Virus record (IMG/VR): IMGVR_UViG_3300025070_000195
Location: 1 to 26,285 of that record
DNA from: a virus
Strand: one strand, 5' to 3'
Length of the DNA stretch: 26,285 nucleotides
Shown: positions 14,772-20,879 of the stretch, one piece after another
Position numbering within the stretch: position 1 is the stretch's first letter
Layout of the letters: every line of letters starts with the position of its first letter
Position numbers and translations under genes: made by a program
Notes under the pieces: model-generated
Told to the model about the DNA's origin: nothing
The model's input: only the letters and a program-made list of their open reading frames with translations
The model's database searches: none

Positions 14772-16134
14772 AACTAAAAGATGGGGTGAAATAACCTTTT
14801 GTTGGGGCTACCGCTTTGTAATTATTGACGGTGATAGTTCCTATTGTCTGTGTTGGGTAGGTGTTCTCATGTGCCTTTCGATACAAAGACCCACTTCCAC
14901 CAAAGACTGATGGGGCATTAGGCCAGTCATTGACATAACTTGCCGTCAATGGTTTTACATTAGACAACGGGGCAAGTTTCTTATTTATAGCACCGGACAT
15001 AGAAGTTAAAGGTACATCAAGACCAACGCCTCTTTGAAATGGTAAATATGCGGGGCGCATGAACATTCCATTCGTAACCGCTTGAGAAAAAGCCCTAATT
15101 GTTTGAGGCATTCCCCAACTGGTTTCAAGCCCATTAGTGGTATCAGCCCATGTATGAAACCGCTCAACGCTTCTTGAGTATTGATTCCCTACCATGTTAT
15201 ATGTTCCTTTTTTCTTAATAAAATCATAGACAACATATCTTCCTGACGGATGGATAGGACTAATGTTTGTTGCTACAAAATCTATTGAGTCCGATATTGT
15301 AGTTGCTTTCATGTATGTTGAAAGTCTATTACTGTCAATAGTTTGATTCGCTCTCGTTAGGTACAATGCCAAAAAACCTGCATCGGTTATTGCGGGGTAG
15401 TAAGGATTTGGTATAGAAGGCGAAGGACCAAACATAACAGTGTGATTAATTGCAGTTCCGGCATAAAAAAGAAAGTGATTTATTAAAGCATATTTGAGCG
15501 GGGTGAATATGGGTGCAAGTGTACCATCAGGATTTGTAATAAAAGATGAAGCCGTCATCCCTATGATGTAGTAATTGTCGTTAGCATATACATCAGCGTT
15601 ATACGATAATGTGGCAACAGTAGCGAGCGCAGCATCTTGATACAGAGAAATAGTGTCACCGCCACCAACCACATCAAATACAACAGTTGCATTATGCCAT
15701 TGTCCTACTGTCAAAGTCACATTCGCATTGTAAGTATTTAGCGTTCCATTTGTTGCCAAAACTTGTAATTGAAGTCTTGAAACTCCGTTGTCATTAAATA
15801 AATTCAAATTTACTGCTGGAAATGGGTTTAGATAACTGCCACCCACATTACGATTTATACCTATGATACCTGCCGTAGTTGAATGAAAAGCAACCTCATG
15901 TTGAATCTTAATCCAAAAACTGAACCCTCCTTTTTTCGCATTTGCAGCATCAGGAGTTGTTAGACTACTTGGGTTAATTGGCAAAAGGTGACTGTTTGTA
16001 GGAGATAATGAAAGTATTGAACTATCCGTATAATTTAAAGACATATTGTTAAAAGAATCGGATATTAAAGACGGATTAGGCGTGTTAGCCAACCCGTCAA
16101 ATAACCCAACGGCTTTTAGATTTCTCCGCCCCAT
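14770..16134 (-). CDS. LamG / concanavalin-like lectin-domain surface protein
   Basis: A 454-residue protein. After a short Ser/Asn-rich N-terminus, residues ~65-235 show a jelly-roll lectin pattern: GGFSFWIKI, later VNLNLFNDNGVSRLQLQVLA, then the hallmark VGQWHNATVVFD followed by DTISLYQD and a final YIIGMTAS. This is the LamG/ConA-like fold, which binds sugars or proteins. The C-terminal half is poorly structured and ends with basic, Tyr-rich strands. The ATG follows the stop of the 113-residue gene by 25 nt with no clear SD or TATA, so the gene likely belongs to the 16725 operon. In a virus, such proteins are usually decoration or fibre proteins that touch the host glycan layer. Confidence 0.7.
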   Translation of the reverse strand: MGRRNLKAVGLFDGLANTPNPSLISDSFNNMSLNYTDSSILSLSPTNSHLLPINPSSLTTPDAANAKKGGFSFWIKIQHEVAFHSTTAGIIGINRNVGGSYLNPFPAVNLNLFNDNGVSRLQLQVLATNGTLNTYNANVTLTVGQWHNATVVFDVVGGGDTISLYQDAALATVATLSYNADVYANDNYYIIGMTASSFITNPDGTLAPIFTPLKYALINHFLFYAGTAINHTVMFGPSPSIPNPYYPAITDAGFLALYLTRANQTIDSNRLSTYMKATTISDSIDFVATNISPIHPSGRYVVYDFIKKKGTYNMVGNQYSRSVERFHTWADTTNGLETSWGMPQTIRAFSQAVTNGMFMRPAYLPFQRGVGLDVPLTSMSGAINKKLAPLSNVKPLTASYVNDWPNAPSVFGGSGSLYRKAHENTYPTQTIGTITVNNYKAVAPTKGYFTPSFS

Positions 16135-16159
16135 AGATGATTGTTATGCGATACGGATA

Positions 16160-16501
16160 TTAACTAACTCTGTAATTAGACAATGTGAGGCTTTTCCTTA
16201 ATGGGGTAGGTGTGCTACCTCCGGTGGCGGTTAAGGAAATGTCCTCGCTCATCTTCAACGGTCTTTCTATTCGCTTTCGGCGACCAAAACTCCAACCGCA
16301 GGGTTTTCCATCTTTATGATACACAATGCAATACCTACTAACTGGGTATTTATCCCCATCTTTCATCTTCAAGCGTCGGTAGCCTTGTTTCTTGACCTTG
16401 CCAACACATACTGCTGACTCATAATCATAATCTCTATCCTTTGATGTTGAAACAACTGGATTCACCATACTCAAACTTCCTCCGCAGTTAGGACAAGGCA
16501 T
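16160..16501 (-). CDS. zinc-ribbon-like small protein (113 aa)
   Basis: A 113-residue protein that starts MPCPNCGGSL. It has further cysteines at SAVCVG, SRYCIVYHKDGKPCGW. The first CxxC and the later C-x8-C could together form a zinc ribbon. Residues 45-85 are strongly basic. The start is the ATG at 16501: GGAGG lies 7 nt before it, within the end of the upstream gene. The TTG two codons earlier is not favoured. Possible nucleic-acid or protein binding; function unknown. Confidence 0.65.
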   Translation of the reverse strand: MPCPNCGGSLSMVNPVVSTSKDRDYDYESAVCVGKVKKQGYRRLKMKDGDKYPVSRYCIVYHKDGKPCGWSFGRRKRIERPLKMSEDISLTATGGSTPTPLRKSLTLSNYRVS

Positions 16502-16503
16502 AC

Positions 16504-16725
16504 TCAATCCTCCTTGTCAGGGTGACTCTTGGGTAGGCTCTTACGCCTTGTAGCAGCCATTTTGTCAAGGTGCTTTACTAAGTTTTCAGCCGCAGTATCA
16601 AAACGCTTCTTAGAATGCACATCAACTGCCATTTGAGCATAAAGTGCGCTCAAGTCTATGTTCTGTGTTATGTATTCTATTATTTCATACTCGGCATGTT
16701 TTACACTACCTGCTCTCATACTCAT
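16504..16725 (-). CDS. hypothetical helical protein (73 aa), leaderless
   Basis: A 73-residue, all-helical charged protein (HAEYEIIEYITQNIDLSALYAQM ...) with a basic C-terminal part (KMAATRRKSLPKSHPDK). ATG 16725 is 23 nt from the TATATT box (16749-16754), so it should be the start. A second ATG two codons later is possible. The last codons carry the ribosome site for the next gene. It begins the operon that continues with the 113-residue gene and probably the lectin-like gene. Family unknown. Confidence 0.6.
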   Translation of the reverse strand: MSMRAGSVKHAEYEIIEYITQNIDLSALYAQMAVDVHSKKRFDTAAENLVKHLDKMAATRRKSLPKSHPDKED

Positions 16726-16746
16726 GAGAGGGTCTTGTATAACCCA

Positions 16747-16760
16747 CCTATATTAGGTGT
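16747..16760 (-). promoter_or_regulatory. leaderless archaeal promoter of the 16725 operon
   Basis: Minus strand CACCTAATATAGGTGG. The TATA-like block 16749-16755 is 23 nt from the ATG at 16725. The box is part of an imperfect palindrome (CACCTAATATAGGTG), which could also be an operator site. Confidence 0.6.
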
Positions 16761-16780
16761 GAGAGATTTGTAGGCCGATT

Positions 16781-16840
16781 CTAACGGTTCTTTTGCATAA
16801 GGTATTGCTCGTTTGGTGTTGAGTAATCCTTGCCTCTCAA
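16781..16840 (-). CDS. leaderless micro-protein (19 aa)
   Basis: A promoter (TATA 16861-16866) faces a stretch that holds only this tiny frame. A TTG codon 20 nt from the TATA box opens a 19-residue frame, MRGKDYSTPNEQYLMQKNR, ending with TAG at 16781. The peptide is hydrophilic and basic. Its spacing to the TATA box matches the leaderless genes around it. It could be a real micro-protein, or the transcript could be a non-coding RNA of roughly 90 nt. Nothing here identifies a function. Confidence 0.4.
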   Translation of the reverse strand: MRGKDYSTPNEQYLMQKNR

Positions 16841-16858
16841 ACTATCCTATGGGTCAGT

Positions 16859-16882
16859 CCTATATAAACCTACCGCATATAA
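16859..16882 (-). promoter_or_regulatory. archaeal promoter with GGCGGTA-like element (micro-ORF 16840)
   Basis: Minus strand ATATGCGGTAGGTTTATATAGG; TATA hexamer 16861-16866. It shares the TGCGGTA / GGCGGTA block with promoters at 2274 and 14749. It overlaps the stop of the 44-residue Cys-rich gene. No annotated large gene follows, so a micro-protein or small RNA is its only apparent product. Confidence 0.65.
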
Positions 16883-17004
16883 TGTTTATTAGAAGTGATT
16901 AAGCCCTGACGATATTCTTCAATCGCCTCACGCATACATGCCTTACACTTATGCTTGCCTTCAAACTGTGGATTGTGAACCAAAGGGCGAATGCACTTCA
17001 TCAT
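16870..17004 (-). CDS. Cys/His mini-protein (44 aa)
   Basis: A 44-residue protein with MMKCIRPLVHN at the start and GKHKCKACMREA in the middle. One Cys, one His and a HKCKAC group could form a small zinc finger or treble-clef-like knuckle. The start overlaps the stop of the HNH gene (ATGA), with an AGAGGAAG purine run just before it. Its stop lies in the promoter of the micro-ORF. It is probably translated together with the HNH endonuclease and may bind nucleic acid; that role is inferred only from the Cys/His pattern. Confidence 0.55.
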   Translation of the reverse strand: MMKCIRPLVHNPQFEGKHKCKACMREAIEEYRQGLITSNKHYMR

Positions 17005-17483
17005 TCTTCCTCTCGCATTTCTCTTAGTTTAGCATCCATGTATTTCTTACGCTCATGCCGCTTTCTTCTTTTTCTTTCTTGGCGGGTTTTATCAGCCCTG
17101 CCTTCGATTTTTTCATTATGCTTTTTGCCCGCCAAATGCTCTTTGTAATGTTTTATACGGTGACAATTAGAACATATTAATTGACACTTAGCAATCTCTT
17201 TTTCTATTCTCTTCCAAGAGTAGCCGTTACCAACAAGATAAGAAATTGATGCAACCTTGTCATCGTGGTTAATATGATGATAATCTAAAGCCCATGTTGC
17301 TATTTGACCCGATAGGCCACACACAACACAAGCCCCCTCCGCTTTTATCTTCTGGAGTTTTTCTCTTGTTTGCTTTCGTCGCAGTCTAACCTGCGCTCTC
17401 CTTTTATCAGCATTACTTTGATACCATTTCTTGTGATAATTTCGCTGATATTCTCTGCGTTTATCAGCATCTTTGAAGGGCAT
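17001..17483 (-). CDS. HNH endonuclease
   Basis: A 160-residue very basic protein. The start MPFKDADKRREYQRNYHKKWYQ is the typical opening of phage HNH proteins. A CxxC pair (CVVCGL) precedes the catalytic DYHHINHDDK at residues ~78-87, and a second pair plus helix follows in CQLICSNCHRIKHYKE. This is the zinc-stabilised beta-beta-alpha metal fold with the H-N-H type catalytic residues. The last 45 residues are almost all Lys, Arg and Glu. I start at ATG 17483 (GAGG 9 nt upstream). An alternative ATG at 17498 overlaps the upstream stop as ATGA. It lies after head genes, as HNH enzymes in tailed phages often do, where they help terminase or act as free-standing nicking enzymes. Confidence 0.82.
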   Translation of the reverse strand: MPFKDADKRREYQRNYHKKWYQSNADKRRAQVRLRRKQTREKLQKIKAEGACVVCGLSGQIATWALDYHHINHDDKVASISYLVGNGYSWKRIEKEIAKCQLICSNCHRIKHYKEHLAGKKHNEKIEGRADKTRQERKRRKRHERKKYMDAKLREMREEE

Positions 17484-17494
17484 TAACGCCCGCC

Positions 17495-17779
17495 TCATTC
17501 ATCAGCAAGTTTTGTCAAAATGATTCTTGGTTGTCCTTCCGAGTCAAGTTTTGATTTGTAAAAAGACATTTCATCCTGTGTAGGTTCTCGGCCTCTGTAA
17601 AAACCGTAAGCCAGTTTGATATATTCCTCTGTTGGAGTTGCATAATCAAGGGGTGAAGGACATTCATTTAGAATCTTAGGTTCGGCCTTTTTGGTTGGCT
17701 TGGTTGCTTTCTTTTCTTCAACAACTTTCTCTTCAACCTTTACTTCCGCTTTCTCTTCCGCTTTCGCTTTCTTAGCCAT
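17495..17779 (-). CDS. Lys/Glu-rich protein with DUF4214-like segment (94 aa)
   Basis: A 94-residue protein. Residues 1-33 are a charged Ala/Lys/Glu helix. From residue ~50, EEYIKLAYGFYRGREPTQDEMSFYKSKLDSEG resembles the DUF4214 module (Y-x-x-x-x-G-R-x-P...Y-x-x-x-L). That module occurs in surface-layer and tail-associated proteins. The start ATG is 23 nt from a TTATTAAG/CTTAATAA box at 17803, and its stop overlaps the HNH gene. Probably a structural or assembly protein in the head-tail region; the DUF match is from memory of the pattern. Confidence 0.55.
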   Translation of the reverse strand: MAKKAKAEEKAEVKVEEKVVEEKKATKPTKKAEPKILNECPSPLDYATPTEEYIKLAYGFYRGREPTQDEMSFYKSKLDSEGQPRIILTKLADE

Positions 17780-17802
17780 GTTTGTTCCAAACCCATGAAT
17801 AG

Positions 17803-17812
17803 TTATTAAGCA
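17803..17812 (-). promoter_or_regulatory. CTTAATAA-type leaderless promoter
   Basis: Minus strand GCTTAATAAC, 23 nt before the ATG at 17779. The box is the same as that of the capsid gene (20212) and overlaps the stop codon of the previous gene. Confidence 0.45.
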
Positions 17813-18327
17813 TTATCCCATAATATAGTCAGTTCTATGTCAGTTCGCACACCGCCTATGGTGTTGCCTTCAAACCCTTTACCAAAGAAAGCCTCCTTGT
17901 CCTTGACTTGTATGGGTTCAGCGACATTGACAACATCGGATATTTTAATGAATTTATATCCATAACCGCCCCATTCTGGGTTAGCACTTCCGTTATTAGC
18001 ATTGACAAGCACTTGCTCTCTTATTATTTTCAATAACTTCCACATCTGTTCGTCAGTTGGTGTTAGCAAATGAACCACGACATAACCAGTATTTGTTGTC
18101 GCTGCAATCGTGGCAGCAGGGTTCATGTTAGCGATTTCAGTTTCTTGATAAAAATTAGTCAATACAATTTGTGGCACTTTTTGATTCTTCATAGAAAACC
18201 AACTATCAGTTTGTATTGTTATACTTGGCAGCCCCGCAGCCGTGAGTTTAGCAGCAAGCCCTGATTCTAAGATAACTTTGGTAAGAGCCTTTGGGCTAAG
18301 TGTAGGCTCATTATTTGTAGCGGGCAT
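17806..18327 (-). CDS. putative tail completion / terminator-like protein
   Basis: A 173-residue alpha/beta protein. Its N-terminus has helix-forming LSPKALTKVILESGLAAKLTAAGL. The middle has a strand-rich VVVHLLTPTDEQMWKLLKIIREQ and the C-terminus ends with RTDIELTILWDNA. It follows the connector by 1 nt (stop-t-ATG), the place usually held by tail-completion or tail-terminator proteins in HK97-like genomes. I use the ATG at 18327; an in-frame ATG at 18342 would overlap the connector by 14 nt. The role is inferred mainly from position. Confidence 0.45.
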   Translation of the reverse strand: MPATNNEPTLSPKALTKVILESGLAAKLTAAGLPSITIQTDSWFSMKNQKVPQIVLTNFYQETEIANMNPAATIAATTNTGYVVVHLLTPTDEQMWKLLKIIREQVLVNANNGSANPEWGGYGYKFIKISDVVNVAEPIQVKDKEAFFGKGFEGNTIGGVRTDIELTILWDNA

Positions 18328-18328
18328 A

Positions 18329-18958
18329 TCATGCACCGCCATTACCAAAGACTGCTACGGCCATGAAAGAATTAGCCTTGACTTTCTCCAAGTATTCTTT
18401 GTATTCTTTCTCCGTTGAGTCTAGTAATGGTCGCCAAAATTGTTTGATTCTTTCAGCCGAGTTCTCATCATTCAAACTCGCTCTTGCCGCCTGTCTAACA
18501 ACTAAGAGAATTGTAGCCATTTTCGCCTCGATTGGGGCAGTGGCAATTCCTGATGTGTAAGTTATTTTGAATAGTTGAATAGCATTTAGTCCGACGAGGT
18601 TATGGAATCTAATAACTCCGGCTTCCGCATCATCCAACCACCAGTCATCTGTTCCATCTCTTTTTCTTCCTTCTTCAAGAACAGTAGTCGAACCATCAGA
18701 TTTAGTTTCTTCAACAGAGGTAATAGAAGCGACGGGTCTATTTTTTAGAGTAATGTGCCTCATCCTGTATGTTGAATCATGATATTCGACATGGCTAACA
18801 ACACCTGCTAACTGCCGACCTGCATACATATCAACCAAGCGTGAAGCATTGGTTATCATTGTAGCCAATTCAGCATCAGTTGGTCCGATGTTATTACCAT
18901 CAATTAGACCCGAATAAGTTCTAACCTCTGTCACTGTGCAGTAATCTATTGCGCTCAT
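18329..18958 (-). CDS. head-tail connector (gp6/gp15-like adaptor)
   Basis: A 209-residue protein. The N-terminus DYCTVTEVRTYSGLID... with DAELATMITNASRLVDMYAGRQL is typical of gp6-like head-tail adaptors, where helices pack under the portal. A beta-rich middle (RHITLKNRPVASITSVEE) and a helical C-terminus (AKMATILLVVRQAARASL ... EKEYKEYLEKVK) complete the pattern. It comes directly after the capsid gene. The start has AAGGGATATGTT just before it, like the capsid gene (AAAGGGATATAAT). A TTAAA box lies 24 nt upstream, so it may also have its own promoter. Confidence 0.7.
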   Translation of the reverse strand: MSAIDYCTVTEVRTYSGLIDGNNIGPTDAELATMITNASRLVDMYAGRQLAGVVSHVEYHDSTYRMRHITLKNRPVASITSVEETKSDGSTTVLEEGRKRDGTDDWWLDDAEAGVIRFHNLVGLNAIQLFKITYTSGIATAPIEAKMATILLVVRQAARASLNDENSAERIKQFWRPLLDSTEKEYKEYLEKVKANSFMAVAVFGNGGA

Positions 18959-18980
18959 AACATATCCCTTGTCAAGATGG

Positions 18981-18990
18981 GCTTTAACGG
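18981..18990 (-). promoter_or_regulatory. possible TTAA-type promoter for the connector
   Basis: Minus strand CCGTTAAAGC, 24 nt before the connector ATG. It resembles the CGTTAATAC box of the nested scaffold start and lies just after a hairpin. The match is weak. Confidence 0.3.
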
Positions 18991-18993
18991 TTG

Positions 18994-19025
18994 AGCCTTA
19001 GCCCCCTCTCTTGAGGGCTATGGCT
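18994..19025 (-). other. strong hairpin between capsid and connector genes
   Basis: On the minus strand AGCC-A-TAGCCC ... GGGCTA-A-GGCT can fold into a stem of ten pairs with one A-A mismatch and a loop of about ten bases. No T run follows, so a simple terminator is not indicated. It may stabilise the 3' end of the capsid mRNA, mark a processing site or damp read-through into the connector gene. Confidence 0.55.
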
Positions 19026-19063
19026 TACGCTATCGCCTTTGTTAAAAGGTTAGTTAATCAGCC

Positions 19064-20188
19064 TCAAAGAGTTGCTAATCCGTGAATGGTGCATATTGCC
19101 TCATCATAGCGAACTGCGAAGGCAACATCTTGCTTAGGAATAAGCACGAATCTGTCCTTTGTTGGTTCGTCATGGAAGCCAATACTGAATCTTCTCTCTG
19201 CAACTGTTGGGTTGCCGATTAGTGGAGAACGGACATTCACTAGCATAGCGATTGTACAGTTTCTTACAGAGTTAGCAACGCTTGATAGAGCAAACTTACC
19301 TGTGTGGTTCATGTTGGTTGGAATAACGCCAGTAGCGAAAACTCTGACACCATAGATTCGACCAAGTTCACCGCTTAGGATAGTAGCACCTGCACCGTAT
19401 TTATCAACAGTTTGTAGTTCAGTAAGTCCTAAGAGTTGAACCTCAAGGTTTCTTGGAACTATCATAGCCAATTCATCTCTGTTGTCGGAGTAAACACCCA
19501 ACTTAGCGATAGCACTTCTCATGTGAGCAAGTGTGAAGGCTGAACCTGCATTTGCTTGGGTTGCATCAACAGTAACCCCTAATCTATTTCCGGCAGTTGC
19601 ACCAGTTCCGATACAAGCAGTTCTTAGACCATCAAACAATAGAAGGTAATCATTTACAGTTCCGCTAACACCAGTTGGGTTTAGTTCAGCACCAGAAGTT
19701 GCATGTGGTCCGTTAATGTTGTCAGCAAAAGAGTTACCAGTAGCAGTATCACCGTTAATGAACAAAGATTGTTCGTTAGTAGCAAGTTGTGAAGCAATAT
19801 CATCTCTTAGAACTGCAAGCAATCCTTCGACACCGTATGCAATCAGGTAATTACCGATTGGAATATTAGCAATCATTGTCTTAAGTTCCAACTCAACTTC
19901 GTTAGTAGCGTTTCGGCTCTCCCCTGCGGCAGTTCCGGCTTCGGCCATTGTTAGAGTTTGTTGGTGGAATGATACACTACCTGTCAATTTTGGAATCTTC
20001 ATAATTCTTCTCGACATTGGCATAGCAGGGAAAAGAGAACGCATGAAGTTTCTCTCATATACTATTCCGATTATCTCTTCAGCAGTTTCAGTAGGAAGCA
20101 TTGTTGCACCAGTTGTATTTGCTACACCTGCTAACGCTGCTTTCACCTTTTCAGTCATCTCATTAAAGTTCATTTCTTCGCTTGTCAT
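19064..20188 (-). CDS. HK97-fold major capsid protein
   Basis: A 374-residue protein. It follows the protease-scaffold gene, as in HK97-type genomes. After a short helical N-terminus comes TGATMLPTETAEEIIGIVYERNFMRSLFPAMPMS, the N-arm and E-loop entry of these capsid proteins. The spine helix region DDIASQLATNEQSLFINGD and the P/A-domain strands with AFAVRYDEAICTIHG follow. There is no ~100-residue delta domain at the N-terminus, so scaffolding must come from a separate protein, which fits the acidic scaffold upstream. ATG 20188 has AAAGGG upstream and lies 23 nt from a CTTAATAA box, so it probably has its own strong promoter. Confidence 0.85.
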   Translation of the reverse strand: MTSEEMNFNEMTEKVKAALAGVANTTGATMLPTETAEEIIGIVYERNFMRSLFPAMPMSRRIMKIPKLTGSVSFHQQTLTMAEAGTAAGESRNATNEVELELKTMIANIPIGNYLIAYGVEGLLAVLRDDIASQLATNEQSLFINGDTATGNSFADNINGPHATSGAELNPTGVSGTVNDYLLLFDGLRTACIGTGATAGNRLGVTVDATQANAGSAFTLAHMRSAIAKLGVYSDNRDELAMIVPRNLEVQLLGLTELQTVDKYGAGATILSGELGRIYGVRVFATGVIPTNMNHTGKFALSSVANSVRNCTIAMLVNVRSPLIGNPTVAERRFSIGFHDEPTKDRFVLIPKQDVAFAVRYDEAICTIHGLATL

Positions 20189-20210
20189 ATTATATCCCTT
20201 TCTCTATTTG

Positions 20211-20222
20211 GTTATTAAGTAT
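20211..20222 (-). promoter_or_regulatory. TTAATAA-type promoter of the capsid gene
   Basis: Minus strand TACTTAATAACC, 23 nt before the capsid ATG. The downstream AAATAGAGAAAGGG carries the SD. Almost the same string stands before the nested scaffold start at 20879. Confidence 0.6.
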
Positions 20223-20231
20223 ATCCTAACT

Positions 20232-20879
20232 TCAAAGTCCTCTTCCTTCAATTCTCTCGGATAGCCAAGAGCCAAGTCCGGCCATGCCTTTGCTTACTTC
20301 TGGCAAAGGGTCGTACTTGGTTGTTCCAGTTTTCTTTTCAGTTGGAGTAATGTTAGCCGATAGGCTTTTTCTTTCAGCCGGTACGGATTTTGTTTCAATG
20401 TTTAGTTCAGCCATTTTTTCAGCAAGTCTTTTACCGACCTCTGCTTCAATTACTGCTTCTTGCTCTGCAATCTCTTTCTCTTCGGTCAAAGATGTAATTA
20501 GTGAATCTCTTTCAGCAATAATGCTCTTAAGTGATTCTGTTTCATCGAGTTTGTCTGTCAGGTTCTTTAGAGTTGCTTCCATACTTAGAACGGATTTTAC
20601 AACTTCTTCTAATACTGCATCATCGTCAAGAGTTTTCTCTTCAAGTTCTTCGACTACTTCTTCTTCAAGAGCCTCTTCCTCAACAAGTTCTTCTTCGACA
20701 AGTTCTTCCTCAACCTCTTCTGTTGCTTCTTCAAGAACTTCTTCTTCGACTGCTTCTTCGAGAACTTCTTCAACCTCTTCGGTTTTAACAGTGACTATTT
20801 CTTCGGTTGGAACTTCTATTTCTTGTTCCTTGATTTCAACTTCTTCAATTACTTCTTCGGAGGTTTGCTCATCAGACAT
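20232..20879 (-). CDS. nested scaffold protein from an internal start (215 aa)
   Basis: An in-frame ATG (Met295 of the protease-scaffold) begins the acidic, coiled-coil part exactly at its boundary (MSDEQTSEE...). It has its own signals: AAGGAA 9 nt upstream and a GTTAATAC box 23-24 nt upstream. The run TTAATAC-CCATATAGAGAAGG is nearly the same as before the capsid start (TTAATAACCAAATAGAGAAAGG). This would yield a free scaffold, as lambda does with Nu3 inside gene C. The product is inferred from signals, not seen directly. Confidence 0.6.
   Translation of the reverse strand: MSDEQTSEEVIEEVEIKEQEIEVPTEEIVTVKTEEVEEVLEEAVEEEVLEEATEEVEEELVEEELVEEEALEEEVVEELEEKTLDDDAVLEEVVKSVLSMEATLKNLTDKLDETESLKSIIAERDSLITSLTEEKEIAEQEAVIEAEVGKRLAEKMAELNIETKSVPAERKSLSANITPTEKKTGTTKYDPLPEVSKGMAGLGSWLSERIEGRGL

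Noticed and set aside
14736-14920. 13-bp repeat CATTAGGCCAGTC (14736 and ~14908)
   Set aside because: One copy lies in a leader, the other in coding sequence; too short to distinguish from chance.
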